Origin: Streptosporangium sp. NBC_01756
Lineage (GTDB): Bacteria; Actinomycetota; Actinomycetes; Streptosporangiales; Streptosporangiaceae
Assembly (NCBI RefSeq): GCF_035917975.1
Contig: NZ_CP109130.1
Location: forward strand, 62,001-126,000
Direction: 5' to 3'
Length of the DNA: 64,000 bases
Shown here: positions 35,642 to 43,600 of the stretch, piece by piece
Numbering within the stretch: position 1 is the stretch's first letter
Layout of the letters: each line of letters opens with the position of its first letter
Program-made: the position numbers and the translations under genes
Notes under the pieces: generated by a model
Told to the model about the DNA's origin: nothing
Seen by the model: the letters and a program-made list of their open reading frames with translations, nothing else
The model's database searches: none

Positions 35642-36616
35642 TCAGCGCCCGCTGTTGCCGGGCGCAAGCAAACTGGTGAGCTCGGCGATCGCTTCTGGAG
35701 AGGGCTTGAAGTAGCGGCGCAGATTCTCCGGCTTCTTGTGCCGCGACTTGGCCATCAGCATCAACAGACTCGCTCCAGCCTGCCCAAGATGAGTCAGAGC
35801 CGAGTGCCGGAACTCGTGCAGGTCCCAGCCCGTGCCCGGACCGGCGATGGCAGTGTGCTCATCCAGCAGAGCGCGGGCCTGCCCATACGACAGCCGAGCC
35901 AAGCCGGTGTCGGGGCACACGTCCCGCGCGCTGACCACCTTCCCGGGCCCGGGGCGGCGATGGGTGAGGAACACCGGACCACGGGTGCGGCCCTTGAGCA
36001 GGCGGGGCAGCAGCCGGGCGGTGCCGGCATCCCAGTAAAGGCTCTCCAGCACGAAGTCCTCACGCCCCTGGCCGCGACGGCGGGCCTTGCTCCGGGCGCC
36101 CTTGGCCTTGACCTGACATCGGCGCCCCGCAAAATCCAGGTCCTCGATGTTGATGCCCAAAACCTCTTCCGACCGCCCGGCACTCTCATACAGCATCCGA
36201 TACAGCGTCTTCTCCCGAAGGTGCACCTCCCGGCGGGCGATCAACCGGTCGATGGCGGCACGCGAGCGGACCGGGGTGTCAGAGTCCGGAACCGTCAGCC
36301 GCTTGGTCCAAGCCGGGATCACCGGCGCCTCGTGGCCGCGCTCGCGGCACCATCCCAGCCAGGACAGCACCGACGCGCGGCGGGCGTTCCAGGTGTTGAC
36401 CGCCGCGGTGCCCCACAGCGCCTCCAGGGCCTCGCCGACCTCGTCGTCGGCGACCGAGGCCAGTGGCCGGTCCTCGCCGAGCCGCATCGCGGTCTTGCCC
36501 ACCCCGATCCCGTAGGTGCGGATCGTGTTCGCGTTGCCGAGCGAGTCGAGGAAGACGTCGGCCGCGGTCCGGACGGTGAGCGTCTTGCCTACCAGTAGAT
36601 GTATGACGGCGGGCAC
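35642..36616 (-). CDS. tnpI: Tyrosine recombinase (TnpI-type resolvase of the transposon)
   Basis: A 324-residue phage-integrase-family recombinase. The N-terminal SAM-like DNA-binding domain includes [20 protein letters not shown]. The catalytic residues are all present: Arg148 (ESAGRSEE), a lysine near 170, His267 and Arg270 (HEFR), His293 and the nucleophile Tyr302 (NLRRYF). The GTG start has AAGGGG before it. Its place inside a Tn3-family element, next to paired palindromes at 36624-36723, indicates that it resolves transposition cointegrates as TnpI does in Tn4430. The symbol is by analogy. Confidence 0.82.
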   Translation of the reverse strand: MPAVIHLLVGKTLTVRTAADVFLDSLGNANTIRTYGIGVGKTAMRLGEDRPLASVADDEVGEALEALWGTAAVNTWNARRASVLSWLGWCRERGHEAPVIPAWTKRLTVPDSDTPVRSRAAIDRLIARREVHLREKTLYRMLYESAGRSEEVLGINIEDLDFAGRRCQVKAKGARSKARRRGQGREDFVLESLYWDAGTARLLPRLLKGRTRGPVFLTHRRPGPGKVVSARDVCPDTGLARLSYGQARALLDEHTAIAGPGTGWDLHEFRHSALTHLGQAGASLLMLMAKSRHKKPENLRRYFKPSPEAIAELTSLLAPGNSGR

Positions 36617-36623
36617 CGCTTCC

Positions 36624-36723
36624 CCTTATCGCAGATAACAGGACCGCTTCACGTCGCGGACGGAAGACGCCGCCGCAGGTGGCGAATCCCGTTGCCACAG
36701 ATAATAGGGCATTATCCGTGGCA
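36624..36723. promoter_or_regulatory. Probable internal resolution site of the recombinase
   Basis: The 31-bp palindrome at 36693-36723 has arms TGCCACAGATAAT and ATTATCCGTGGCA, 12 of 13 bases matched, around a 5-base centre AGGGC. This is the form of a tyrosine-recombinase core site. A smaller palindrome with the same half site, TTATC-GCA-GATAA, lies at 36626-36638, beside the recombinase start. Together they resemble the core and accessory sites of Tn4430-type elements. Confidence 0.65.
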
Positions 36724-36764
36724 GCATTCGACCTCAACCGGCGTGAACGCTTGCCGATCTCCGC

Positions 36765-36812
36765 TTCAAGATCATCCCAATGTGGGTTTTGGGCTTATGT
36801 GGGCTGCCCCCC
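36765..36812 (-). repeat. Right terminal inverted repeat of the Tn3-family transposon
   Basis: It is the exact reverse complement of 23797-23844 over 48 bases. Two further C residues at the outer edge are not matched on the left. Confidence 0.9.
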
Positions 36813-36824
36813 CCCGGAGAGGCC

Positions 36825-37090
36825 TGATCGCCCAACATTCGTCCCCAGCCCGTACCGGCACAACAACAGCCGTCTCTGCAGCACGGCCGGGTCGATGACG
36901 GTGCGCGGGGCCACCGAGGTGAAGGCGTCGGTGCAGTCGGTGACGTGAGCCGCGTCCTTGAGCATGTCCAGCAGGTCGATCACGCCCCATCGGCCGCTAC
37001 CTGCCGCTCCCAAGGCATTGCGGAGCGTTACTTTGAGGCTGGTCGCGCCGACCCGAGTGGGGACCTTCTGGCAGGCCGAAGCCGCTCACC
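36825..37090 (-). pseudogene. Remnant of a second, different Tn3-family transposase
   Basis: On the minus strand this reads GRWGVIDLLDMLKDAAHVTDCTDAFTSVAP and VLQRRLLLCRYGLGTNVG (outline), a clear match to the central region of Tn3 transposases. It differs from tnpA inside the transposon, whose equivalent part has ACGSNMGPAEAARHI. It has no start or catalytic core and stops at the transposon's right end. The large element may have landed in or beside an older one. Confidence 0.7.
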
Positions 37091-37098
37091 GAAGCCGC

Positions 37099-38184
37099 TC
37101 AGCGCAGTACGGCCGCCAGCAGGTCGGCCCCCAGTGCCGTCAGATCAGCCAGATTGACGGTGTAACGGACGTAACGACCGTGCCGCTGGGCCGTGAGCAG
37201 GCCCGCGCGGCGCAGGACAGCGAGGTGGCGGGAAACCTCCGGAGGTGAAAGTTCCCAGGCGTGGGCCAGCTCACCGGTGGTGTGCGGGCCGCGGGCCAGG
37301 GTGCGCAGCAGCCGCAGCCGTATCGGATGTGCGAGTGCCTCCAGCCGTAGCGTTATCGTTTCCAGCGATACCGGCTCCGATGGACTCGCCTCGGCCACAG
37401 GGTACTGCACCACCGGCTGCCACCCGAGCGCGTGGACCACCACCAGGTGCGGGCTGCCGAAGACGCTGGGGATGAAGGTGACCCCGGTGTCGTGCGCGGC
37501 GGTCGCCTTGTCCTGCAGCTTGTCCACGATGATGCAGTCGCCGTCCGGCGCCAGGGTGACGGCGCCGGAGACCGATGCGAGTGCCGCCCCGATGCCCTGG
37601 CGCCTCAGCAGGTCGTTCTTCAGGCGCAGGTCGGTGGCGAGTTTCACGGCGGCGCCCGTCCAGGCGGCGTCGAAGAAGGCCTCGGCGCACTGTTCGAGGG
37701 TCTGGCGCACCCGCGCCCGCACGACGGCCGGGTCCGCGAGCAGCCGTTCCGCGAAGGCCTCCTGGAGCGCGCCGCGGGCCTGGGCCAGGTCCAGTGCCCG
37801 CTCGCGCGCCGTCGCGTCGGTGAGCGGCGACGGCGCGGCGAAGTGGACCCGGTTGCCGCCGCACGTGGTGATGAGCGCGGCGGTCACATAGGTTTCATCG
37901 TCGATCCGGTCGACATCGTCCAGCTCCTCGGCGAGGGTCGGCCGAGGACGAGCGGGGACCAGGAAGTCGGCTCGTGAGGAACGCCAGAGGAACTCCGCCT
38001 CCCGCAACCGCTCGGCCAGCTCCGGCCGCAGCCCGGCCCAGACGTCCCCGGCCCAGCCGGCGAGCTGCGGGTGATGCCCGGGTTCGGCCAGCACGTGCAG
38101 CATCGCAGTCAGCTCGGCCAGCGGGGAGGCGGCGAACCGCAGTCGCCCGGACGGCAGGCCGCCGATGTCGATCCTCAACGTCAC
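37099..38184 (-). CDS. ArsR family transcriptional regulator with DUF5937 N-terminal domain
   Basis: A 361-residue regulator. The first 250 residues match the actinobacterial DUF5937 region (GRLRFAASPLAELTAMLHVLAEPGHHP and FIPSVFGSPHLVVVHALGWQPVVQYP in outline). The C-terminal 90 hold an ArsR winged helix with LEALAHPIRLRLLRTLARGPHTTGELAHAWELSPPEVSRHLAVLRRAGLL (outline). It lacks the metal-binding cysteines of classical ArsR, so it probably senses something else. It is divergent from the MFS gene at 38284 with a perfect inverted repeat between, which makes the exporter its likely target. Confidence 0.82.
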   Translation of the reverse strand: MTLRIDIGGLPSGRLRFAASPLAELTAMLHVLAEPGHHPQLAGWAGDVWAGLRPELAERLREAEFLWRSSRADFLVPARPRPTLAEELDDVDRIDDETYVTAALITTCGGNRVHFAAPSPLTDATARERALDLAQARGALQEAFAERLLADPAVVRARVRQTLEQCAEAFFDAAWTGAAVKLATDLRLKNDLLRRQGIGAALASVSGAVTLAPDGDCIIVDKLQDKATAAHDTGVTFIPSVFGSPHLVVVHALGWQPVVQYPVAEASPSEPVSLETITLRLEALAHPIRLRLLRTLARGPHTTGELAHAWELSPPEVSRHLAVLRRAGLLTAQRHGRYVRYTVNLADLTALGADLLAAVLR

Positions 38185-38225
38185 CCCCTCATCATCGCTG
38201 GTCGGATGGCCGACGACCGCGTCGA

Positions 38226-38242
38226 TTGACGGTGTCCGTCAA
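38226..38242. promoter_or_regulatory. Candidate ArsR operator
   Basis: TTGACGG and CCGTCAA form a perfect inverted repeat around TGT between the ArsR and MFS genes. The arms also look like -35 boxes in both directions, so binding would block both promoters. No clear -10 box is seen. Confidence 0.5.
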
Positions 38243-38283
38243 CCGACGCAGCCGGCCCGGCGGCCGAACGCATCGTTGACGCC

Positions 38284-39558
38284 ATGGCAACCACCACCAA
38301 GATCCGGCCCCGCGCCCTCGTCCGCGCCTCCGGAGGCCCCCGCTACGCCGTCGCCCTGGCCGTGGACGCGCTCGGCACCGGCCTGCTTCGGCCCTTTCTG
38401 CTGCTTTACGGGGTGACGGTGCTGCGGCTGTCCGCGCCGGTCACCGGCGTCGCCATGACGGTCGGCGTCGTCATGGGTCTGGTGTGCATGCCCGCGGTGG
38501 GCCGATGGCTGGACCGGGGCGCACGCAGCACGGTCGTGGCAGCGTCGATGCTGGTGCGGGTGCTGGGCGTGGCGCTGCTGCTGGCCGCCCCGGCGGGGCA
38601 CATCTGGCTGTTCGCGACGGCGGCGCTCTTCCTCGGCATCGGCAACCAGGCATGGCCGGCCGCCCACGCAGCTCTCGTGGCCACGGTCGCCCACGGCCGG
38701 GAACGCGACGCCGCTCTCGCGGGAGGCCGCGCCCTGCGCAACGCCGGCCTGGGCACGGGCGCGCTCCTCGCCACCGTGTTCCTGGCAGGCGGCACCACCG
38801 CGTTGCAGGCGCTGGCAGCCGTCACCGGGCTCGCCTATCTCGCTGCGGCGGTCTTGGCGTGGTCGGTCCACCTGCACGCGCATCCGGCCGCCACCCCGCC
38901 CAAGGACAGGACCGACGGGCCCGCACCCCGGATGCGCACGCTGCTGGCCGCCAACGTGATCTATGTCTTCTGCCTCAACGTCCCCGAAATCGCGCTCCCG
39001 CTGGTTCTGATGACACAGCTGCACGCATCCCCGGTGTGGTCGGCAGCCATCTTCGTGGCCAACACGGTGCTGGTGGTCACCCTGCAGGTTCCGGTCACCG
39101 TCCTGATGTCCCGCCTCTCCCGGCGGACTGTGCTGGCTCTCGCCGGCGTGGTACTCGCCGCGTCCTATCTCGGCTTCCTCGCGGCCACCTCACTGGGGCA
39201 CGGCTGGGGTGCCCCGGCGGTCGCCGCGGTGTCTGTGCTCTGCACCATCGGCGAGATCATCTATGCCGGCAGCGCCACCGCGCTCGTCACCGCCCTCGCC
39301 CCGGCCCATGTCCTGGGACGCGCCCTCGCCCGCTTCCAGCTCTCCACGGGCTTCGGCCTCGCCGTCTCCCCGGCGGTCATCACCGCTCTCGCGCTCCACG
39401 GCCCGGCCGCCCTCTGGGGCAGCCTCGCCGCTACGACGCTTCTCTCCGCCTCCGCCGTTGCCGTATCCGGCGGTTCCACGGCTTCCGGCAGGTCACGATC
39501 GCATTCCTCTCCATCGGCAGACGTCATACCGCTGACGCATCAAACCAGTGAGAGGTGA
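38284..39558 (+). CDS. MFS transporter
   Basis: A 424-residue membrane protein with about twelve hydrophobic segments, for example FLLLYGVTVLRLSAPVTGVAM and VLVVTLQVPVTVLMSRLSRRTVLALAGVVL (outline). PAVGRWLDRGARSTVV is the conserved loop after the second span (G-x-x-x-D-R-x-x-R). It fits the drug/H+ antiporter side of the major facilitator family, but the substrate is unknown. The short gap to the start and lack of a ribosome site suggest leaderless translation. It is divergent from the ArsR regulator. Confidence 0.83.
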   Translation: MATTTKIRPRALVRASGGPRYAVALAVDALGTGLLRPFLLLYGVTVLRLSAPVTGVAMTVGVVMGLVCMPAVGRWLDRGARSTVVAASMLVRVLGVALLLAAPAGHIWLFATAALFLGIGNQAWPAAHAALVATVAHGRERDAALAGGRALRNAGLGTGALLATVFLAGGTTALQALAAVTGLAYLAAAVLAWSVHLHAHPAATPPKDRTDGPAPRMRTLLAANVIYVFCLNVPEIALPLVLMTQLHASPVWSAAIFVANTVLVVTLQVPVTVLMSRLSRRTVLALAGVVLAASYLGFLAATSLGHGWGAPAVAAVSVLCTIGEIIYAGSATALVTALAPAHVLGRALARFQLSTGFGLAVSPAVITALALHGPAALWGSLAATTLLSASAVAVSGGSTASGRSRSHSSPSADVIPLTHQTSER

Positions 39559-39639
39559 CCGCGAACGCACCCGGTCACCTCTCCTGCGGACCATCCGTCA
39601 TGCCGGCGACCGACACTCACTCACGAAGGGTTGCCGACG

Positions 39640-40047
39640 ATGAGCAGGACGGATGTCCACGGAACGATCGCGGACGGCTTCGAGCAGGTGCGCGAGGAGT
39701 TCGCCGCGGTGGTGGCCGAGCAGGACGGCCAGGTGGGCGCGCAACTGACGGCCACCGCGGGCCTGCCCGTCATCGGAACCGGGCTCGGCATCCCCGCGGC
39801 GGACCTGGACTGGGTCCTCACCGCCTACGCCCTGGCCTTCGGCGGCCTGCTGCCGGTCGGCGGCCTGCTGCCGGTCGGCGGCCGCGCCGGCGACCTGTTC
39901 GGCCGGCGCGGGCTGTTCCGCGCCGGCCTGGTCGTCTTCCTGGCCGCGTCCCTGCTGGGCGGCCCGGCCGGCATCGCCGTCACCGCCACCACGAGCCGAC
40001 CGGCCGGCACTCCCCCGCACGACGCGCTTAGCTGCGAGGCCGACTGA
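39640..40047 (+). pseudogene. Chimeric remnant: serine hydrolase start joined to MFS pieces
   Basis: The first 38 residues (TDVHGTIADGFEQVREEFAAVV) match the N-terminus of beta-lactamase-like serine hydrolases. At about 39755 the frame becomes LPVIGTGLGIPAADLDWVLTAYALAFGGLL and FGRRGLFRAGLVVFLAASLLGG (outline), the first spans of a DHA2-type MFS exporter. The last part, IAVTATTSRPAGTPPHDAL, resembles the C-terminus of the same family. So parts of two or three genes are fused in one open frame by deletions. A functional product is unlikely. Confidence 0.6.
39841..39876 (+). repeat. Tandem duplication of 18 bp
   Basis: GGCGGCCTGCTGCCGGTC occurs twice in direct tandem inside the MFS part of the chimera, adding six residues (GGLLPV twice). 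It looks like a slippage product. Confidence 0.85.
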
Positions 40048-40218
40048 ACATCCCAGGAGGGGCCATGAGCTTCAGCACCCTGATCGGGTCGGGTCATGAC
40101 GCGACCGTATGCCGCAAGGACGGGGAGCCCAAGTTTCTGGACCTGTCCCGGTGCCGTCCTTGGCACGCCTCCAGGACCGCTGTGACAGTCGGACCACGAC
40201 TCGGACGAGGGGAGTGCC

Positions 40219-40494
40219 ATGCTTGCCAGGAGACCAGAGGACGACCGGAGCGATCCGGAAAGGGAATACCAGAGCCTGGGGACGCTCATCCGGGCCTGGC
40301 GTGACCGCGCACTGCTGACCCAGGAGCAACTCGCCGACCGGGCGGGTGTCAATGTACGCACCATCCGCAGGCTCGAAGGTGACGCCGTAGGGCGCCCCCG
40401 GAGCGCGTCGATCCGGTTGCTGACCGAGGCATTGGGCCTGGACGCGCGGGAACGCGCGGAGTTCACCGCCGCGGCCGTACGGGGCAGCCGGTGA
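40219..40494 (+). CDS. Helix-turn-helix protein (XRE family)
   Basis: A 91-residue protein with a clear XRE-type domain: SLGTLIRAWRDRALLTQEQLADRAGVNVRTIRRLEGD (outline, about residues 19-55), then SIRLLTEALGLDARERAEF. GAGGGGAG lies four bases before the ATG. This domain is usually the start of long ATPase regulators in actinomycetes, so the gene may be a remnant that ends early, but it could act alone as a small repressor. The RHS gene ends on the other strand 164 bases further on. Confidence 0.65.
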   Translation: MLARRPEDDRSDPEREYQSLGTLIRAWRDRALLTQEQLADRAGVNVRTIRRLEGDAVGRPRSASIRLLTEALGLDARERAEFTAAAVRGSR

Positions 40495-40658
40495 GACCGG
40501 GGGCGTTTCCTCTGCAAGAGCCGCGGTTCCCACCGGTGCGTCCGGACAACGACTGTGGCCGAGCCGGCCAGATGGGAGCCGGTGGGTCGGTGGCGTTCGT
40601 CCCCACGTGCTCCGGCGGCTGATCGCCGCCGGAGCACGGCTTCCCCGCTATTTCAGGG

Positions 40659-43600
40659 TTAGCAACTGCCCGCTGCCGCCGCGGCCGACCCGAGGGCCGC
40701 GATGGCTCCCCCCGTGATGGTGAGCGACGTGCCGCCGGTGGCCGGCGCGCCGGCCACCGTGCCGATCACCCCTATGACGGCGCCGGCGGTCCCCACGACC
40801 CCGCCGATGCACACCATGGCCTCCTGCCAGTTGCCGAAGGCCACGGTGCGCACCCCGGCCGGGTTGTAGATGGTGTGGTTGATGGCGTCCATCCGGTAGG
40901 TGAGCAGCCAGTCGTCCCCGGCCCACGGATTCGTGACGTAGACGCTCTCGTCGACGAGCTGCCCCTCGACGTAGGTGGTCTCCCGCTTCTTGTCCGGGCC
41001 GAGATTCTCGACCACGACTACCGTGGGCGCGCCGCCCACGTGGCCGCGCGGGCCTCCCGGGCCGTTCCAGTCGTGCTGCGCGGCGCGGCTCCGCGCGGCC
41101 ACCACGGCGGGCAGCCTCTCGCAGTAGTCCTTGCCTCCTTCGCATCGGCCGCCGAAGTCCTTCATCCGCGCGATGGAGATCGGCCGTTTGGCCGGGCCCC
41201 GCAGCTTCGGGGCCTTCCTGGCCGGCTTCCTGAGCTTGCGCACCGGCGTCTTCACCTTTCCGACCGGTTTCTTGGCCGTGGGCTTGTTGTGGCTGCCGCG
41301 CGGGTTGTCGCCCTCCAGGTGCCGGAGCCCGTCGGGGTCGCTCATCGTCGCGGGGTTGTTGTTGCCGTAGGCGTAGGCGTTCATCTGCTGCGGGTCGTAC
41401 GGGTCGATGATCGGGTCGACGGACAGGAACCTGCCCGCCACCGGGTCGTACTCGCGTGCGCCCAGCCGGGTCAGCCCGGTCTCCGGGTTGTCCGTGCCGC
41501 CGACGAAGCCGCGCTCACCGGCCGGCCACCGGCCCGTCCCGCCGCGCACGGCGCCGAACAGGTCCTGCCGCCGCGAGGTGGTGGCCAGGGTGCCGGCGTC
41601 GACGGCGGTCAGGGAGGTGCCGTGGTGGTCGGCGACCGTCCAGGTGAAGCCGTCGCCGGTACGGGTTCCGAGGCCCTCGTAGTAGCGGGTGCCCCGGGTC
41701 GAGCCGGTGGCGGTGTCCAGGCGCACCTCGCCGTCGCCGACGAACAGCGTCACCGTGCCGGGATCGCGGCGGACGAGCTGATCTCCTTTCGCGTCGTAGA
41801 GGTAGGAGGTGGTCCTGCCGCCGGCGGTGATCGACGCGAGGCGCCCCTCGTCGTCCCAGATCAGCGTCTGGGCTCCGGACGGCCCCGGGCGGGTGGTGGT
41901 GTTGCCGGCCGCGTCGTAGGCGTAGGCCGCGCTCGCCGTTCCCGTCGTCGTGCCGGTCACCGCGTGGGGTCTGGCCACACCGTCACCCGGAGCCGGGTAG
42001 GCGTAGGTGGTCACCTCGTCGGCACCGCCGCCGACGCCCTTGACCGTCTTGGTCCTGCGGTTGCCGGTCGCCTCGTAGGCGTACTGGTGCCAGTAGGGCG
42101 CGGGGCCGCCGATCACCGACGCCGACGGGGTGCCGGCGCAGGTGTCGGTGGCCTGGGTCCAGGCTTCGGTGACGCGGCGCAGGTGGTCTGCGGCGAAGCA
42201 CTGGGTGTCCTTGGTCTGGCCGGCGGTGCGGTCGGTGATGCGCTTGACGTTGCCGGTGGGGTCGTAGCCGTAGGTGAGGTCGTTAACCATGATGCCGGCG
42301 GCCTGCTCGCGTTCGGTGAGCGTCTCGGTGACCCGGCGGGTGCCCTCCTCGTAGTAGGTGGTGCGCCACAGCCGCTTGCCCGCGGGGCCCAGCTCGCGCT
42401 GGGCGAGCTCGCCGAGCTGGTTGTACTCGGTGTCGGTGACGTAGGTCAGGCCGCCGCTCACCGTGTCGGGCCGGCCGAGGTCGTCGTAGCCGTAGGTCAG
42501 CGTCTCCTGCGTGAGATCGCCCAGCTTGGGGACCGTTTTGGTGGCGGGGCTGCCGTCGGCCGCGTACGTCGTGGTCGTCGTGTAGGCGCCGGCGAGCTGC
42601 TTCTCCACTTCCGGGATGGTCACCGTCGTCCCCTCGGGACGCCCGGCCTTGTCGTAGCCGGTGATCTCGCTGACATAGGCGTGCCCGTCGACGTACCGGG
42701 TGGCGGAGGTCAGGGAGCCCTTGGCCAGCGTGTCGTAGACGTTCTCGGTCAGCAGCGGACCGGTGGCGGAGCCCAGGTGCGTCTCCACCACGCGCCCGAG
42801 CTTGTCGTACGTCGGGACGACGGTCTTGCCGCGCGCGTCGGTGCTGGTCAGGAGCTGGTCGTTGGCGTCGTAGGTCATGGTGGTGACGCCCTTGTCCGGG
42901 TCCTCGGCCTTGATCTTGCGGCCGAGCACGTCGTAGGTGTAGCGCCACACGTTGCCCGCCGCGTCGACGACCTCGGCCAGCTCGCCGCTCTTGGTGTAGC
43001 CGTAGCGGGTGACGTCGTAGGGGCCGGTCAGGGTGCGGCCGTGGTACTGCACCAGCGCGGTCATGCGGTCACGGGCGTCGATCCACTTGGTGGTCGCGGT
43101 GCCGCCCTCGGGCGGGATCACGCTCACCCGGTCGGCGCTGTAGGACGTGGTGGTGCGCCACTGCTCGACGTCGAGCTTGAGCACGATCTCCTTGGTCGGC
43201 CGCGCCGCCCCGTCGTAGGTGGTGACGGTCGCGGCGGGGACCGCGCCGGCGTCCGGCTGGTACAGCGTCTTCCCCGCAGCGTCCGTGTGGTGGTAGGGGG
43301 CCCGTTTCACGCTGAGGAGGCCGCGCGAGTCGTACAGGGTGTCGGTCAGGATCCGGCCGCCGGCGGGGCTGGGCTCCTGCGTCTGCCGGGGACGCAGGAA
43401 GCCGTCGTACAGCGTGTACGACGCGACGTGGTTGCCGTTGGGCCGCAGCGTGCTGGTGAGGACCCAGTTCGGGGTGCCGCTGCGGTTCACGCCGTACTCG
43501 AAGCGCAGGTGCGGGCTGTCGCCGGCCGCCTCGGTACGGCCGGGCTTGAACACCTTCGCCACGCGGCCGAGCGCGTCGTACGTCGTCGAGGTCGTCCGGC

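Larger units (their letters stand above)
23797..36812. mobile_element. Tn3-family transposon of 13,016 bp with tyrosine-recombinase resolution system
   Basis: The element is bounded by inverted repeats of 48 bases that match at every position, starting GGGGGGCAGCCC at the left end and its complement at the right. Inside are a Tn3-type transposase (broken by one extra base), a cargo cassette with its own repressor, a nested IS21 element, and a tyrosine recombinase beside paired palindromes. A Tn3 transposase with a tyrosine recombinase in place of the usual serine resolvase recalls Tn4430 (TnpI). No 5-bp target duplication is visible: the left flank is GACAA and the right is CCGGA. The flanks have probably been rearranged since insertion. 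Confidence 0.85.

Noticed and set aside
23797..36812. Reading the element as an integrative conjugative element
   Set aside because: No relaxase, coupling ATPase, mating-pair genes or tRNA attachment site are present; the Tn3 transposase and matched ends explain the borders.
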